Shown: piece by piece, positions 44,142 to 52,814 of the stretch | Position numbering within the stretch: position 1 is the first letter of the stretch | How the letters are laid out: every line of letters begins with the position of its first letter | Assembly (NCBI GenBank): GCA_020846745.1 | Contig: JADLDI010000142.1 | Span: forward strand, 37,611-101,610 | DNA from: Bryobacterales bacterium | Lineage (GTDB): Bacteria; Acidobacteriota; Terriglobia; Bryobacterales; Bryobacteraceae | Direction of reading: 5' to 3' | DNA: 64,000 bases | Program-made: the position numbers and the translations under genes | Notes under the pieces: generated by a model | What the model was told of the DNA's origin: nothing | The model's input: the letters and a program-made list of their open reading frames with translations, nothing else | Databases searched by the model: none

Positions 44142-45059
44142 ATGGCCATACTTGGTGCCGCTGCGTTGTTTGTGCTGATCGCCATAATGGGCGCCGTTAT
44201 CGGCCTGCGTGTCTGGGTCCGCCCGCAAGAGGCCATTGAGCGTGTCACTGGCACGGTGCCGACTCACGAGGAGTTACCCGTCCACCCAAGCCTCGTCTTC
44301 CACGACTTGGTCAAGAAACTCGGCAACGTGATGCCGGTGAATCCAAAAGATGCCGGCGTCATTCAACGCCGGATGATTCGGGCCGGCATCCGCAACGAAA
44401 ACGCCATGAAGATCTTTTATGGCTCGAAGATACTTCTGGCCGTCATCTTTCCCATTGTCATGGTTCTCGCGGTCGCGAAATCCGAAGCCGATCCGGCAAA
44501 CAAGGTCATGGCAATTCTCGCTGCGGCTGCCGCCGGATTCTTCGGTCCGAACGAATACATCAACATCAAAGCGAGACGCCGGCAGAAAGAGATCCGCCGC
44601 GGGTTGCCAAACTCGCTTGACCTGCTGGTCGTGTGCGTTGAGAGCGGCCTTGGTCTCGATCAGGCGATGGTCCAGGTCGCCAAAGACCTGGAGCAAGCTC
44701 ACCCCGAAATCAGCGAAGAGTTTGCGCTGGTTAACTTCGAACTGAAGGCCGGCAAAAGGCGCATCGACTCGTTGCGCAACCTCGCCGAGCGCACCAATGT
44801 AGATGACCTCAAGAAGTTGGTGGCTGTCCTGATTCAGGCTGACCGCTTTGGTACTGGAGTCGCCCAAAGCTTGCGTGCTCACTCGGACTTTATGCGCGTC
44901 CAGGCCCGGCAAGTCGCCGAAGAGAAGGCCGCAAAGTTGGGTGTGAAACTCGTTTTCCCGATCTTCTTCTGTATTTTGCCGTCATTGTTCGTGGTGACGG
45001 TTGGCCCCATGGTGGTGAGAATTATTAATGACTTGCTGCCAATGATGAACAGTATCTAG
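44142..45059 (+). CDS. tadC: Tad inner-membrane platform protein TadC
   Basis: A 305-residue T2SS_F-family protein. RRGLPNSLDLLVVCVESGLG (about 149-168) and DQAMVQVAKDLEQAHPEISE are the TadC signature, and AKLGVKLVFPIFFCILPSLF is the last membrane segment. It follows tadB by 1 bp with ATG start. The tad genes E, F and G, which usually come next, are not found; instead a 30-residue microprotein and a TIGR03437 protein follow. Confidence 0.92.
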   Translation: MAILGAAALFVLIAIMGAVIGLRVWVRPQEAIERVTGTVPTHEELPVHPSLVFHDLVKKLGNVMPVNPKDAGVIQRRMIRAGIRNENAMKIFYGSKILLAVIFPIVMVLAVAKSEADPANKVMAILAAAAAGFFGPNEYINIKARRRQKEIRRGLPNSLDLLVVCVESGLGLDQAMVQVAKDLEQAHPEISEEFALVNFELKAGKRRIDSLRNLAERTNVDDLKKLVAVLIQADRFGTGVAQSLRAHSDFMRVQARQVAEEKAAKLGVKLVFPIFFCILPSLFVVTVGPMVVRIINDLLPMMNSI

Positions 45060-45088
45060 CACCCTCACGGGTTTTAAGGAGAGCTTCA

Positions 45089-45181
45089 ATGGATTCTTCG
45101 ATTATCCGCATCGTATGCACCGTTATCGCCGTTATGCTTCTCGGTGTTATCGTCCTCCGGCGCAAGAAGAGCGCTGAATAA
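45089..45181 (+). CDS. 30-residue single-span membrane microprotein after tadC
   Basis: ATG at 45089 with a perfect AAGGAGA (45076-45082) at 6-bp spacing opens a 30-codon frame: an acidic/polar start (MDSSIIR), one hydrophobic span (IVCTVIAVMLLGVIVL) and a basic tail (RRKKSAE). It is too short for usual gene callers. The positive tail puts the C-terminus in the cytoplasm. It lies 29 bp after tadC in the same direction, so it is part of the transcript. It resembles no Flp pilin I know (no leader-cleavage motif). A role as a small Tad accessory protein is a guess. Confidence 0.6.
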   Translation: MDSSIIRIVCTVIAVMLLGVIVLRRKKSAE

Positions 45182-45293
45182 CTGTCACCCGCGCCGTTGG
45201 GACATGAATTGTTTTGCGTCCGGAAAGCGCCCATCCGCCCGGCGGGACGTGTCCTGGCCGGGAGGTGTTGGAGCAGTTTTCAGGAGAATTGAA

Positions 45294-48200
45294 ATGGGAA
45301 GTTACTGTCAGAAGCGAATCTGCACGCTTACCGTGCTGACGATCGTCCTCGCCGCGTGGGTTGTACCCTCCCACGCGGCCAGTTTTGGCAAGGTGATCGC
45401 AATCGGAGGCCATGCCTCCGACATTGCGCTCGATGAACCTCGCGGTGTCTTGTACCTGGCCAACCTCACCGCGAACCGGATCGACGTCGTCTCGCTAGGT
45501 GATGGCGTCCTGCAAACGTCGTTCAACGTCGGTGGGCAACCCGCTTCCGTGGCGGTTTCTCCTTCGGGTGAATTCCTGCTGGTAGGACATTACGGTAACT
45601 TTACGGCGCCGAACACCGCAACAAACGGCCTTACGCTCATCAACCTCAACACTAGGGCCCGGTCAACGATGGCGTTGTCCTCGCCTGTTTTGGGTGTCGC
45701 CTTCGGCAACGACGGCCAGGCACTGGTCGTTACCAGCACGGAGTTCCATCGTCTCGACCCCGCCGAATCCACGCTTCAACGCATCGACACCGTTGCGAAC
45801 GTCACCGCCAAAACACTTCCGGTTCCCACTGCTAATCAACCTCCGGATATTACTAATGCGTCAGTGGTGGCGTCGGCAGACGGTAGCGTCATTTACGGGC
45901 TCGCCGGATCGACGGGTACCTTCACATTTCGGTACAACGTTGCAGACCGGCAGGTCGGACCTGGCGGTATCGTGCTCGCCTCCGGCGTGTTGGGGCCGCG
46001 TACAGTAAGTATCAACCGCGATGGGTCGCGTGTTATCGCCGGCTGGGTGATGATCGACGAATTTGGAACCTTTATTAATTATTTCAAAGCAAAAACAAAT
46101 CAATTCAGCATTGGCAGTTCGGCTATCGATTCATCGCGCGGCATCGTGTACGCTCAGATACCCGAAAAAGTCGGAGAATCGCCGGTCCTCCAAATACTCG
46201 ATTCCGACAATCTCGCCGTAATCGAGAAGTTGAAGCTTCCGGAGAATCTGACAGGCAAGAGTCTGCTTTCCGCTGATGGCTCCGTCATGTACTCCGTTTC
46301 TGAAAGTGGCGCGATCATTCTTCCGGTTGGATCGTTGCGACAGCACGCACGGCTCGTTGCGGGCCAGGAAGACGTGGTCTTCCGTGCCAACTATTGCGAC
46401 AAACGAACTCTAACGCAAGAGTTTGACCTGCTCGATCCGGGTGGAAACCGAACCGCCTTTTCGATCAAGTCAACCAATGCCGGAGTGACTGTGCAACCTG
46501 CCTCGGGTACTACCCCAGCTCGCATTCGGGTCACAGTCGACCCACAGGCCTTTGCCGGCCAAAAAGGTACCGTCGCCGTGCCGTTGACAGTCGACTCGGC
46601 CAGTGCCGTCAATGTGACTGCGCCGGTACGTGTGCTGGTGAATCTTCGGGAGCCGGACCAACGAGGAACGTTTGTCAACGTGCCCGGCACCTTGACAGAC
46701 ATCCGCGTCGACAACGAACGAAACCGCTTTTATGTGCTGCGGCAAGACCGAAACCAAGTCCTGGTCTTTGATGCAGCGACAAACACATCTATCGCTACGC
46801 TGAAGACCTATAACTCCCCCACCAGCCTCGCCGTCACGATGGATGGGCGCTACCTCCTGGTTGGCCATGACGGTGCCCAGGTTGCTGCCGTATTTGATCT
46901 CGACACCCTGGAACGGCAACCCTATATCTCCACCGAAGCAGGCGCCGGCAATGAGGCGCGGTCGATCGCCGTGGCTGCTGATGCGATTCTTGCCGCTGCC
47001 GTTGACTACCAGGGCAAAGGCCACGTGATCCGGCTCGATATGAACTCCCGTCGTAGCTATCAGTACCCGACCTTAGGCGTGTACGCAAACGACATCAGCC
47101 CCAACACCGTGGCAGCCGGTTCACAAAGCGGATCATCGGTCCTCTTTGCCTCGGCGGAAGGAGGCCTTCTTCTCTACTCCGCCACCGCGGGCACTTTCAC
47201 TGTCTCCCGCAAAGAAACAACTGCTCTGACAGGCGCGTATGCGGCCTCGAACGTCGATACGTTTCTGGTAGGGAACAATTATCTGAACGCCACATTAGTC
47301 CCCACGGCCCGGCTGGATGCAAGCACAGCGGTAAGTTCCGGCTTTGTATTCGTCGAAAATACCGGTGTACGCACACTAGCCACGGCCGCATCGGATCCGG
47401 GAGTGGTGCAACGCCTCGATCTCACAAACGGCGCGGCGGTGCTCAGAAGTGCTCGTACGATTGAAGCACCGCTGGCGCCCACCACCCAAACGGCTTTCAC
47501 GCGTACCTTGGGCTATGTCTCGTCAACCAAAAACCTCATCAGCCTGTCCATATCGGGCTTCCTTGTATTGCCGTGGCCCTATGACGAAAACACCGCCCCG
47601 CCTCTGTTGAGCCGGATCGTCAGTGCGGCAGATCAAAGCTCTTCCCTGGCGCCAGGAAGTTTGGTCACCATTTGGGGCGAGAACCTGAGCCCGGTGAACG
47701 AAGCCACCCGGGAACTGCCTCTCCCCACGGCTCTTGGCGAGAGTTGTCTTCTCGTAAATGGCGCCCCCGTGCCGATGTTGTTTGTGTCCCCTACGCAGAT
47801 CAACGCGCAACTGCCTTACTCGATTCAAGGCAACGCAACCCTTGTTCTCAGGACGCCGGCGGGCATCAGCGACAACTTGAACGTAGTTCTAAAGACGGCT
47901 GCGCCGGCCATCTTCCGCATGCCGGTTACTGGACTTGGAACCAACATCGCAGCGATCGTTCGGGCAAAGAACGGCGAGTTGGTCAGTCTTTCCAATCCCA
48001 TTCATCGCGGCGACAGCGTAGTGATATTCCTTGCGGGTATGGGCCGCACGACCCCCGCGATAGAAGCGGGCATTGCTGCGCCTTCGTCCCCTCGCCCGGC
48101 GGCAACCGTTCAACCGGTAGTAACTCTCGGCGGCACACCCATTGAAGTTGGCTTTGCCGGCTTGGCGCCAGGCCAGGTCGGTATCTACCAGATAGAAGCC

Positions 48201-48299
48201 ACCGTCCCGGGCTTCGCTCCACTCGGGGTCGAGGTCCCTCTGGTTGTCGTTCAGGGCGGCGAGCAGAGCGCGGCGTCTGTTCGCGTCGTCGATAAGTAA
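45294..48299 (+). CDS. Large secreted protein with two YVTN-like propellers and a TIGR03437 C-terminal domain
   Basis: A 1001-residue exported protein from ATG 45294, 6 bp after CAGGAGA; signal peptide LTVLTIVLAAWVVPSHAASF. Residues about 30-360 and 470-740 are beta-propeller repeats with lactonase/YVTN-like blades (DEPRGVLYLANLTANRIDVV; ERNRFYVLRQDRNQVLVFDA). Between them is an immunoglobulin-like segment. The last 230 residues are the TIGR03437 domain (LVTIWGENLSPVN, FVSPTQINAQLPY, RGDSVVIFLAGMG), which is abundant in Solibacter relatives. Placed directly after the Tad genes, it might be their exported cargo or an outer adhesin; this is inference. Confidence 0.8.
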   Translation: MGSYCQKRICTLTVLTIVLAAWVVPSHAASFGKVIAIGGHASDIALDEPRGVLYLANLTANRIDVVSLGDGVLQTSFNVGGQPASVAVSPSGEFLLVGHYGNFTAPNTATNGLTLINLNTRARSTMALSSPVLGVAFGNDGQALVVTSTEFHRLDPAESTLQRIDTVANVTAKTLPVPTANQPPDITNASVVASADGSVIYGLAGSTGTFTFRYNVADRQVGPGGIVLASGVLGPRTVSINRDGSRVIAGWVMIDEFGTFINYFKAKTNQFSIGSSAIDSSRGIVYAQIPEKVGESPVLQILDSDNLAVIEKLKLPENLTGKSLLSADGSVMYSVSESGAIILPVGSLRQHARLVAGQEDVVFRANYCDKRTLTQEFDLLDPGGNRTAFSIKSTNAGVTVQPASGTTPARIRVTVDPQAFAGQKGTVAVPLTVDSASAVNVTAPVRVLVNLREPDQRGTFVNVPGTLTDIRVDNERNRFYVLRQDRNQVLVFDAATNTSIATLKTYNSPTSLAVTMDGRYLLVGHDGAQVAAVFDLDTLERQPYISTEAGAGNEARSIAVAADAILAAAVDYQGKGHVIRLDMNSRRSYQYPTLGVYANDISPNTVAAGSQSGSSVLFASAEGGLLLYSATAGTFTVSRKETTALTGAYAASNVDTFLVGNNYLNATLVPTARLDASTAVSSGFVFVENTGVRTLATAASDPGVVQRLDLTNGAAVLRSARTIEAPLAPTTQTAFTRTLGYVSSTKNLISLSISGFLVLPWPYDENTAPPLLSRIVSAADQSSSLAPGSLVTIWGENLSPVNEATRELPLPTALGESCLLVNGAPVPMLFVSPTQINAQLPYSIQGNATLVLRTPAGISDNLNVVLKTAAPAIFRMPVTGLGTNIAAIVRAKNGELVSLSNPIHRGDSVVIFLAGMGRTTPAIEAGIAAPSSPRPAATVQPVVTLGGTPIEVGFAGLAPGQVGIYQIEATVPGFAPLGVEVPLVVVQGGEQSAASVRVVDK

Positions 48300-48324
48300 A
48301 CAATTCTCGTTTCGGAGTTCTCAA

Positions 48325-48984
48325 ATGTACAGCCAGAAGGCGATCATTCGATGCACGCTGCTCGTCGTAGCAGTCGCGTTTGCCGCGGTGCCGGCCGTCG
48401 CGCAGCAGTGGGAAGTTGGTGGTTCAGCGGGTGGCTCGTTCTACGTCGATCAAGCAGTCGCGGCCGGCGCCGCCTCCGGCAGCATCGGGTTTCGACCGGG
48501 CTTCGCGGTCGGTGGTTGGATCGGCCATAAGGCCGAAGGGCGTCTGGGCGGCGAAATCCGCTACCTTTTCCAGAAAAACGATATCCGCCTCGCATCGGGT
48601 GGCGCCACCTACGCATTTGCCTCCCAATCGCATCTGATCCACTACGATTTGATTGTTCACTTAAACCAGCGTGAAGATCGGGTGCGGCCTTTCCTCGCCA
48701 TTGGCGGAGGCATGAAGGGCTACATCGGTACCGGTGCGGAACGCGCGGTCCAGCCGCTGAACAACCTCGCCGTATTGACTGCGACCAAACAGTGGCAGCC
48801 CATGCTCAGCCTTGGCGGCGGTGTCTCGTGGACCGTTGGCTCGCGGGTCGTGCTGCGTGCCGAAGTACGCGACTACGTCACGCCCGTTCCAAAGAACGTG
48901 ATTCTGCCCGCGCCTGGAGCGTCGGTCAGCGGCTGGGTTCACGACATCGTGCCCATGTTTGGAGTCAGCTACATTCTTCAGTAA
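48325..48984 (+). CDS. Outer-membrane beta-barrel protein (OmpA/OprF-like N-terminal type)
   Basis: A 219-residue protein from ATG 48325, 25 bp after the large propeller gene. Signal peptide TLLVVAVAFAAVPAVAQQ, then eight amphipathic strands with alternating aromatic residues, for example EVGGSAGGSFYVDQAV and GWIGHKAEGRLGGEIRYLFQ, ending DIVPMFGVSYILQ. The terminal aromatic residue suits outer-membrane assembly. No peptidoglycan-binding domain. The role is unknown; it may carry the preceding protein or be a pore. Confidence 0.7.
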   Translation: MYSQKAIIRCTLLVVAVAFAAVPAVAQQWEVGGSAGGSFYVDQAVAAGAASGSIGFRPGFAVGGWIGHKAEGRLGGEIRYLFQKNDIRLASGGATYAFASQSHLIHYDLIVHLNQREDRVRPFLAIGGGMKGYIGTGAERAVQPLNNLAVLTATKQWQPMLSLGGGVSWTVGSRVVLRAEVRDYVTPVPKNVILPAPGASVSGWVHDIVPMFGVSYILQ

Positions 48985-49004
48985 CAGATCTCACTCGATC
49001 GCCT

Positions 49005-49038
49005 GGCAGGGGCCCGTTCGAAACACGGGCTCCCTGCC
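49005..49038 (+). terminator. Stem-loop after the beta-barrel gene (possible terminator)
   Basis: GGCAGGGGCCCGT and ACGGGCTCCCTGCC pair with one bulge around TCGAAAC. It lies 20 bp after the stop codon but is not followed by a T run, so a Rho-independent end is possible but not certain. It separates the TIGR03437/barrel pair from the cytochrome operon. Confidence 0.4.
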
Positions 49039-49130
49039 GAACTACGCCGCTATCTGCCATCCGTTCTCACCCGTGCCCGAGGGGAGAATTTACATCCCTA
49101 ACAACGGATGCGCCCGTATAGTGAAGAAGG

Positions 49131-50066
49131 ATGTCTCGATGGTTGCTCCTAAGTTGTTGCATCGCAGTTCTAAGCGCATATTCCTTTGCGTTCGGAGCGC
49201 AGACAAACGCGCCGAATACCTATGTCGGTAGCAACGTTTGTAAGGCGTGCCACCCCAACATTTGGCTCACCTTCCCGCGCAACGCTCACTTTCAAAGTAT
49301 TGCGATCGCCAAGCAACCACCGGAGTTGACGGGCTGTGAGGGTTGCCACGGACCTGGCAAGGCCCACGTCGATGCCAAGGGCGGCAAGGCGACCATCCGC
49401 GCGTTCTCCGTCATGTCGCAGAAGGAAGCTCTCGAAGCCTGCCTCAAATGCCACACCAAAGACATCGCGCGAACTGAAATTCGCCGCTCGTCCCACACGC
49501 AGTCGAACATCGTCTGCTCCAATTGCCACTCCATCCACAAAGCCGCGACACCCAAACTTCTGCTCGCGAAACGGCAAACCGAGCTTTGCTACGGCTGCCA
49601 CACCAACGTCCGCAGCCAGTTCGCGATGCCTTTCAAGCACCGCGTCAACGAGGGTGCAATTCAGTGCAGCGATTGCCACAACCCCCACGGCGCCCCGGCG
49701 CCCGCGTGGAAGATGGGCGCTCGCCCGCGTATGGTGCAAACGGCGGCCGACGGGGAACAGCCCTGCCTGCGTTGTCACGTCGACAAGCGCGGTCCCTTTG
49801 TGTTTGAGCATACGGCTGTTCGCGTCGACGGCTGCGAAACCTGTCATAACCCGCACGGATCGACAAATGCGCGCCTGCTGAAGCGCCCGGTCGTATTTAC
49901 GATGTGCCTGGAATGTCACAACGGCGCCGGTAACTTCGGCCGCTCCGGCGAAGGAATTCCGACTCAATCCGCGTCGCACAATATGGCCGACCCCAAGTTC
50001 CGCAATTGCACTACCTGCCACGTGCGGATTCACGGCTCCAATGCCGACCCTCAGTTCTTAAGGTGA
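49131..50066 (+). CDS. DmsE/MtrA-type decaheme c-type cytochrome
   Basis: A 311-residue secreted protein with ten heme-binding CXXCH motifs, from CKACH (37-41) to CTTCH near 293, and a signal peptide (WLLLSCCIAVLSAYSFAFGA). HNPHG and CHNPHG around hemes 6 and 8 are as in DmsE/MtrA. MtrA-like cytochromes sit inside a barrel and carry electrons across the outer membrane. The barrel is encoded 12 bp downstream. An extracellular MtrC-like cytochrome is not seen here. Confidence 0.9.
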   Translation: MSRWLLLSCCIAVLSAYSFAFGAQTNAPNTYVGSNVCKACHPNIWLTFPRNAHFQSIAIAKQPPELTGCEGCHGPGKAHVDAKGGKATIRAFSVMSQKEALEACLKCHTKDIARTEIRRSSHTQSNIVCSNCHSIHKAATPKLLLAKRQTELCYGCHTNVRSQFAMPFKHRVNEGAIQCSDCHNPHGAPAPAWKMGARPRMVQTAADGEQPCLRCHVDKRGPFVFEHTAVRVDGCETCHNPHGSTNARLLKRPVVFTMCLECHNGAGNFGRSGEGIPTQSASHNMADPKFRNCTTCHVRIHGSNADPQFLR

Positions 50067-50078
50067 CGGAGAGCCGCG

Positions 50079-52076
50079 ATGCGTAAATTACTGATCCTGT
50101 CTTCCCTTTCGGTCGCCCAACTGCTGGCTCAGCCCGTCGTCGCGCCGACAGACGAACCCGTAGGCGCCGTCCGCGGCGAGAATGTCTCCGGCTACAACAT
50201 CACGAACTCGTTTGAGACCGGCTACCGCTTTCACGAAACCGGCGGCAACGCCTTGCGCTACCGCAGTGATATCAATTTCGGCAACGGCCTGCGCCTGCTC
50301 GGCTCCACCCTCACCGTGAACTCGCGCGACGGCAAGGGCAAGCTGTTTGACGAAATCGTCCTCACCACGCAAGGATTAGGAAACGACCCCTACGAATTCG
50401 CGAACCTTCGCATTCAGCGCAACAAGATCTACCGCTACGACATGTTATGGCGGACAAACGACTACTTCAATCCCGGACTCACCACCGGCACCCTCGGCGG
50501 CCACCTCCTCAACACCCGCCGCCAGATGCAGGACCACGATTTCAGCCTCTTCCCGCAGTCGCGCCTTCGCTTCTTTGCGGGAACCAGTTTCGTCACGCAA
50601 ACAGGCCCCGGACTCACCTCCGTTCAATTGTTCGACACCCGCGGCGACGAGTTCCCCCTCTTTGGCAACATCGACCGGCGCTTCCGCGAACTCCGCGCCG
50701 GAGCCGAGCTTCGTCTGGCTGGCTTCCGGTTCCTCGCCATGCAGGGATGGCAGCGCTTCGAAGAATCGACCGCCTACACTCTCCAGGCGGCCTCAGCCGG
50801 TGCGAACCCGCTCGACAACACCACCCTGTCCCAATCCCAGCGCACGGAACCATATTCCGGCAGCACGCCTTTCTGGCGCTTCAATCTCCTGCACGACCGT
50901 AAGTCGTGGTACTCGGTCGGTGCGCGTTTCTACTACGCCGGCAGCCGGCGGACTTTTACCTATGACGAACTCTCCAGCGGAACCGACCGGCTCGGCAACT
51001 CCCGCGCCCGCCAGATCCTCGTCGCCGGGTCGGGACGGCGCCCGCTCTCCTACGGCACGCTTACGCTCAGCCTCTTCCCGTCCGACCGTGTGACCATCAC
51101 CAATCACACCGCCTTCCAGCAGGTGCAAATGGACGGCGACAACCTCTACCGCGAAATCAATAACTCGACCCAGGGCCTGTCCATCTTCCGCTTCAACTAC
51201 CTTGGCATTCGCACCTTCGTCAATTCGACCGACGCGACCTTCCAGGCGCAAAAGTGGCTCTCCCTGTATGGTGGATTCCACTACTCCGATCGCCGCATCC
51301 GCTCCCGCGAGGCCGAACGGATTGCATCTTCCACCGATACCGAAGCGTTCGAGCAAAGCAACACCCTCAAATCCGGGCTCGCCGGCGTGCGCATGTCCTT
51401 CCTGAAGAGCATCACCTTCAACCTCGATGGTGAGCTCGGCCGGGCAGACCGCCCCATCTTCCCCCTGTCCGATCGCAACTATCACGCCGTCCGCTCACGC
51501 CTGCAATACAAAACGAAATCGTTTGTAATCGGTGCGGGCATGCGCACTTTCTACAACACCAATTCCATCTCTCTCTTCGTCCACAGCTCGCGCTCCCGCA
51601 ACTATAACGCCGATCTTTCCTGGACCCCCCGCCATTGGTTCTCCCTCGACACCGGCTACGCCAAGATCCACGTCGACTCCGCCACCGCGCTTTCCTACTT
51701 CGCCGCCGGACAGAACATCACCGGAGACCAGAGCATCTACGTAAGTAATCTTCATACGGTCAACTTAGGTACTCGCCTGAGTCTCCGCAAGCGCGTTGAC
51801 CTGTATCTTGGTTATAGCCGGGTGCAGGACGCCGGTGATGGCCGTGCGACGATTGACCAGCCCTCGGGTGCGCTTGGTTCGCAGTTGTCTGTGTTCCGCG
51901 CAGTGCAGACGTTCCCGCTCGCCTACCAGTCGCCGCTCGCCCGATTCTCGCTCCGCCTGCACCAGAAAGTGCGTTGGAATGTCGGCTACCAGTTCTACAA
52001 TTACGACGAAAAGTTCTTCAACAATCAGAACTATCGCGCGCACACCGGCTATACCAGCCTGTTGTGGTCTTTTTAG
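50079..52076 (+). CDS. Large outer-membrane beta-barrel paired with the decaheme cytochrome (MtrB/PioB-like)
   Basis: A 665-residue protein with a signal peptide (LLILSSLSVAQLLAQ) and many alternating aromatic/charged beta strands to the end (YRAHTGYTSLLWSF, with a terminal Phe). MtrB/PioB barrels of similar size hold an MtrA-type cytochrome. The CxxC seen in many MtrB N-termini is not obvious, so family membership is by size, position and strand pattern. It is translated 12 bp after the cytochrome gene. Likely a porin-cytochrome complex. Confidence 0.7.
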   Translation: MRKLLILSSLSVAQLLAQPVVAPTDEPVGAVRGENVSGYNITNSFETGYRFHETGGNALRYRSDINFGNGLRLLGSTLTVNSRDGKGKLFDEIVLTTQGLGNDPYEFANLRIQRNKIYRYDMLWRTNDYFNPGLTTGTLGGHLLNTRRQMQDHDFSLFPQSRLRFFAGTSFVTQTGPGLTSVQLFDTRGDEFPLFGNIDRRFRELRAGAELRLAGFRFLAMQGWQRFEESTAYTLQAASAGANPLDNTTLSQSQRTEPYSGSTPFWRFNLLHDRKSWYSVGARFYYAGSRRTFTYDELSSGTDRLGNSRARQILVAGSGRRPLSYGTLTLSLFPSDRVTITNHTAFQQVQMDGDNLYREINNSTQGLSIFRFNYLGIRTFVNSTDATFQAQKWLSLYGGFHYSDRRIRSREAERIASSTDTEAFEQSNTLKSGLAGVRMSFLKSITFNLDGELGRADRPIFPLSDRNYHAVRSRLQYKTKSFVIGAGMRTFYNTNSISLFVHSSRSRNYNADLSWTPRHWFSLDTGYAKIHVDSATALSYFAAGQNITGDQSIYVSNLHTVNLGTRLSLRKRVDLYLGYSRVQDAGDGRATIDQPSGALGSQLSVFRAVQTFPLAYQSPLARFSLRLHQKVRWNVGYQFYNYDEKFFNNQNYRAHTGYTSLLWSF

Positions 52077-52130
52077 CTGGTAACAACGGCAGTGCTCACG
52101 CGGAGCGTGGGCAACAGATCGGAGGATTCG

Positions 52131-52436
52131 GTGCGATACTCAGCGGGCGAAATCACCGCGGTGGTGATGATGCTTTTCACCGCGAGTGTACTATTAGGCC
52201 GGTATCGCCTGCGTCCCGACACGAACCTGTCCCTCGTCTACTTCCTCGTCGTGTTTGGCTATTACTTCAACTTCCGCTCCAGCCTCAACCCGCAAGTGCT
52301 CTACGCCGGCGTTGTCAGCGCCTTATTCCTGCGCTTCGAGTTTATGTCTGGCTGGCTGCGTTGGTTTCTTCAAGCCGCGGAAACAGTCGTCATGGTCTAC
52401 CTCGGCTGGTCGTTTTACGACCGTGTATGGTACTAG
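52131..52436 (+). CDS. Small membrane protein of unknown function
   Basis: A 101-residue protein from GTG 52131, 5 bp after GGAGG (52121-52125); an upstream ATG-like start at 52092 has no such site. Three or four hydrophobic segments are visible (EITAVVMMLFTASVLLG, NLSLVYFLVVFGYYFNF, LQAAETVVMVYLGW). Family not recognised. It closes the cytochrome operon by position and might be an inner-membrane partner. Confidence 0.5.
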   Translation: MRYSAGEITAVVMMLFTASVLLGRYRLRPDTNLSLVYFLVVFGYYFNFRSSLNPQVLYAGVVSALFLRFEFMSGWLRWFLQAAETVVMVYLGWSFYDRVWY

Positions 52437-52445
52437 CCGCTTAAC

Positions 52446-52814
52446 TTAGGCGCCCGGCTTCTCTATCGGCTGGCCCGATTCCTGCCACGCCCGCCATCCC
52501 CCGTCCAGCGAGATTACGTTCGTATACCCCATCTTGCCAAGCGCATCTGCCGCCAAGGCCGACCGGTACCCTCCGCCGCAATACAACACCAGCCGCTGCC
52601 CCTTGTCCGGTGCCTTTGCCTCGATATCGCGTTCTATGATGCCTTTCCCAAGATGGATCGCTCCCGCGGCATGCCCGGCCGCCCATTCGTTATCCTCACG
52701 CACGTCGATAAGAATACCCTTATCTTCCAGCGCGAGATACCCCGCCACGTCCACCTGCCGCACGCGGCTCTTCGCGTCATTCACAATCGCCAGAAAACCA
52801 GCACTGTGCTTCAT
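52446..52814 (-). CDS. Rhodanese-domain sulfurtransferase
   Basis: A 122-residue single rhodanese domain. The active-site loop CGGGYRS at 79-85 holds the catalytic Cys79, and GILIDVREDNEWAAGHAAGA (about 33-52) is the family's CH2A region. It transfers a sulfane sulfur, acceptor unknown. Its ATG overlaps the murA stop by 4 bp, so it is translated with murA; a mechanistic link is not known. Confidence 0.9.
   Translation of the reverse strand: MKHSAGFLAIVNDAKSRVRQVDVAGYLALEDKGILIDVREDNEWAAGHAAGAIHLGKGIIERDIEAKAPDKGQRLVLYCGGGYRSALAADALGKMGYTNVISLDGGWRAWQESGQPIEKPGA

Noticed and set aside
45089..45181. Microprotein as the missing Flp pilin
   Set aside because: It lacks the pilin leader and cleavage motif and the conserved Glu-Tyr region; 30 residues is below any Flp pilin.
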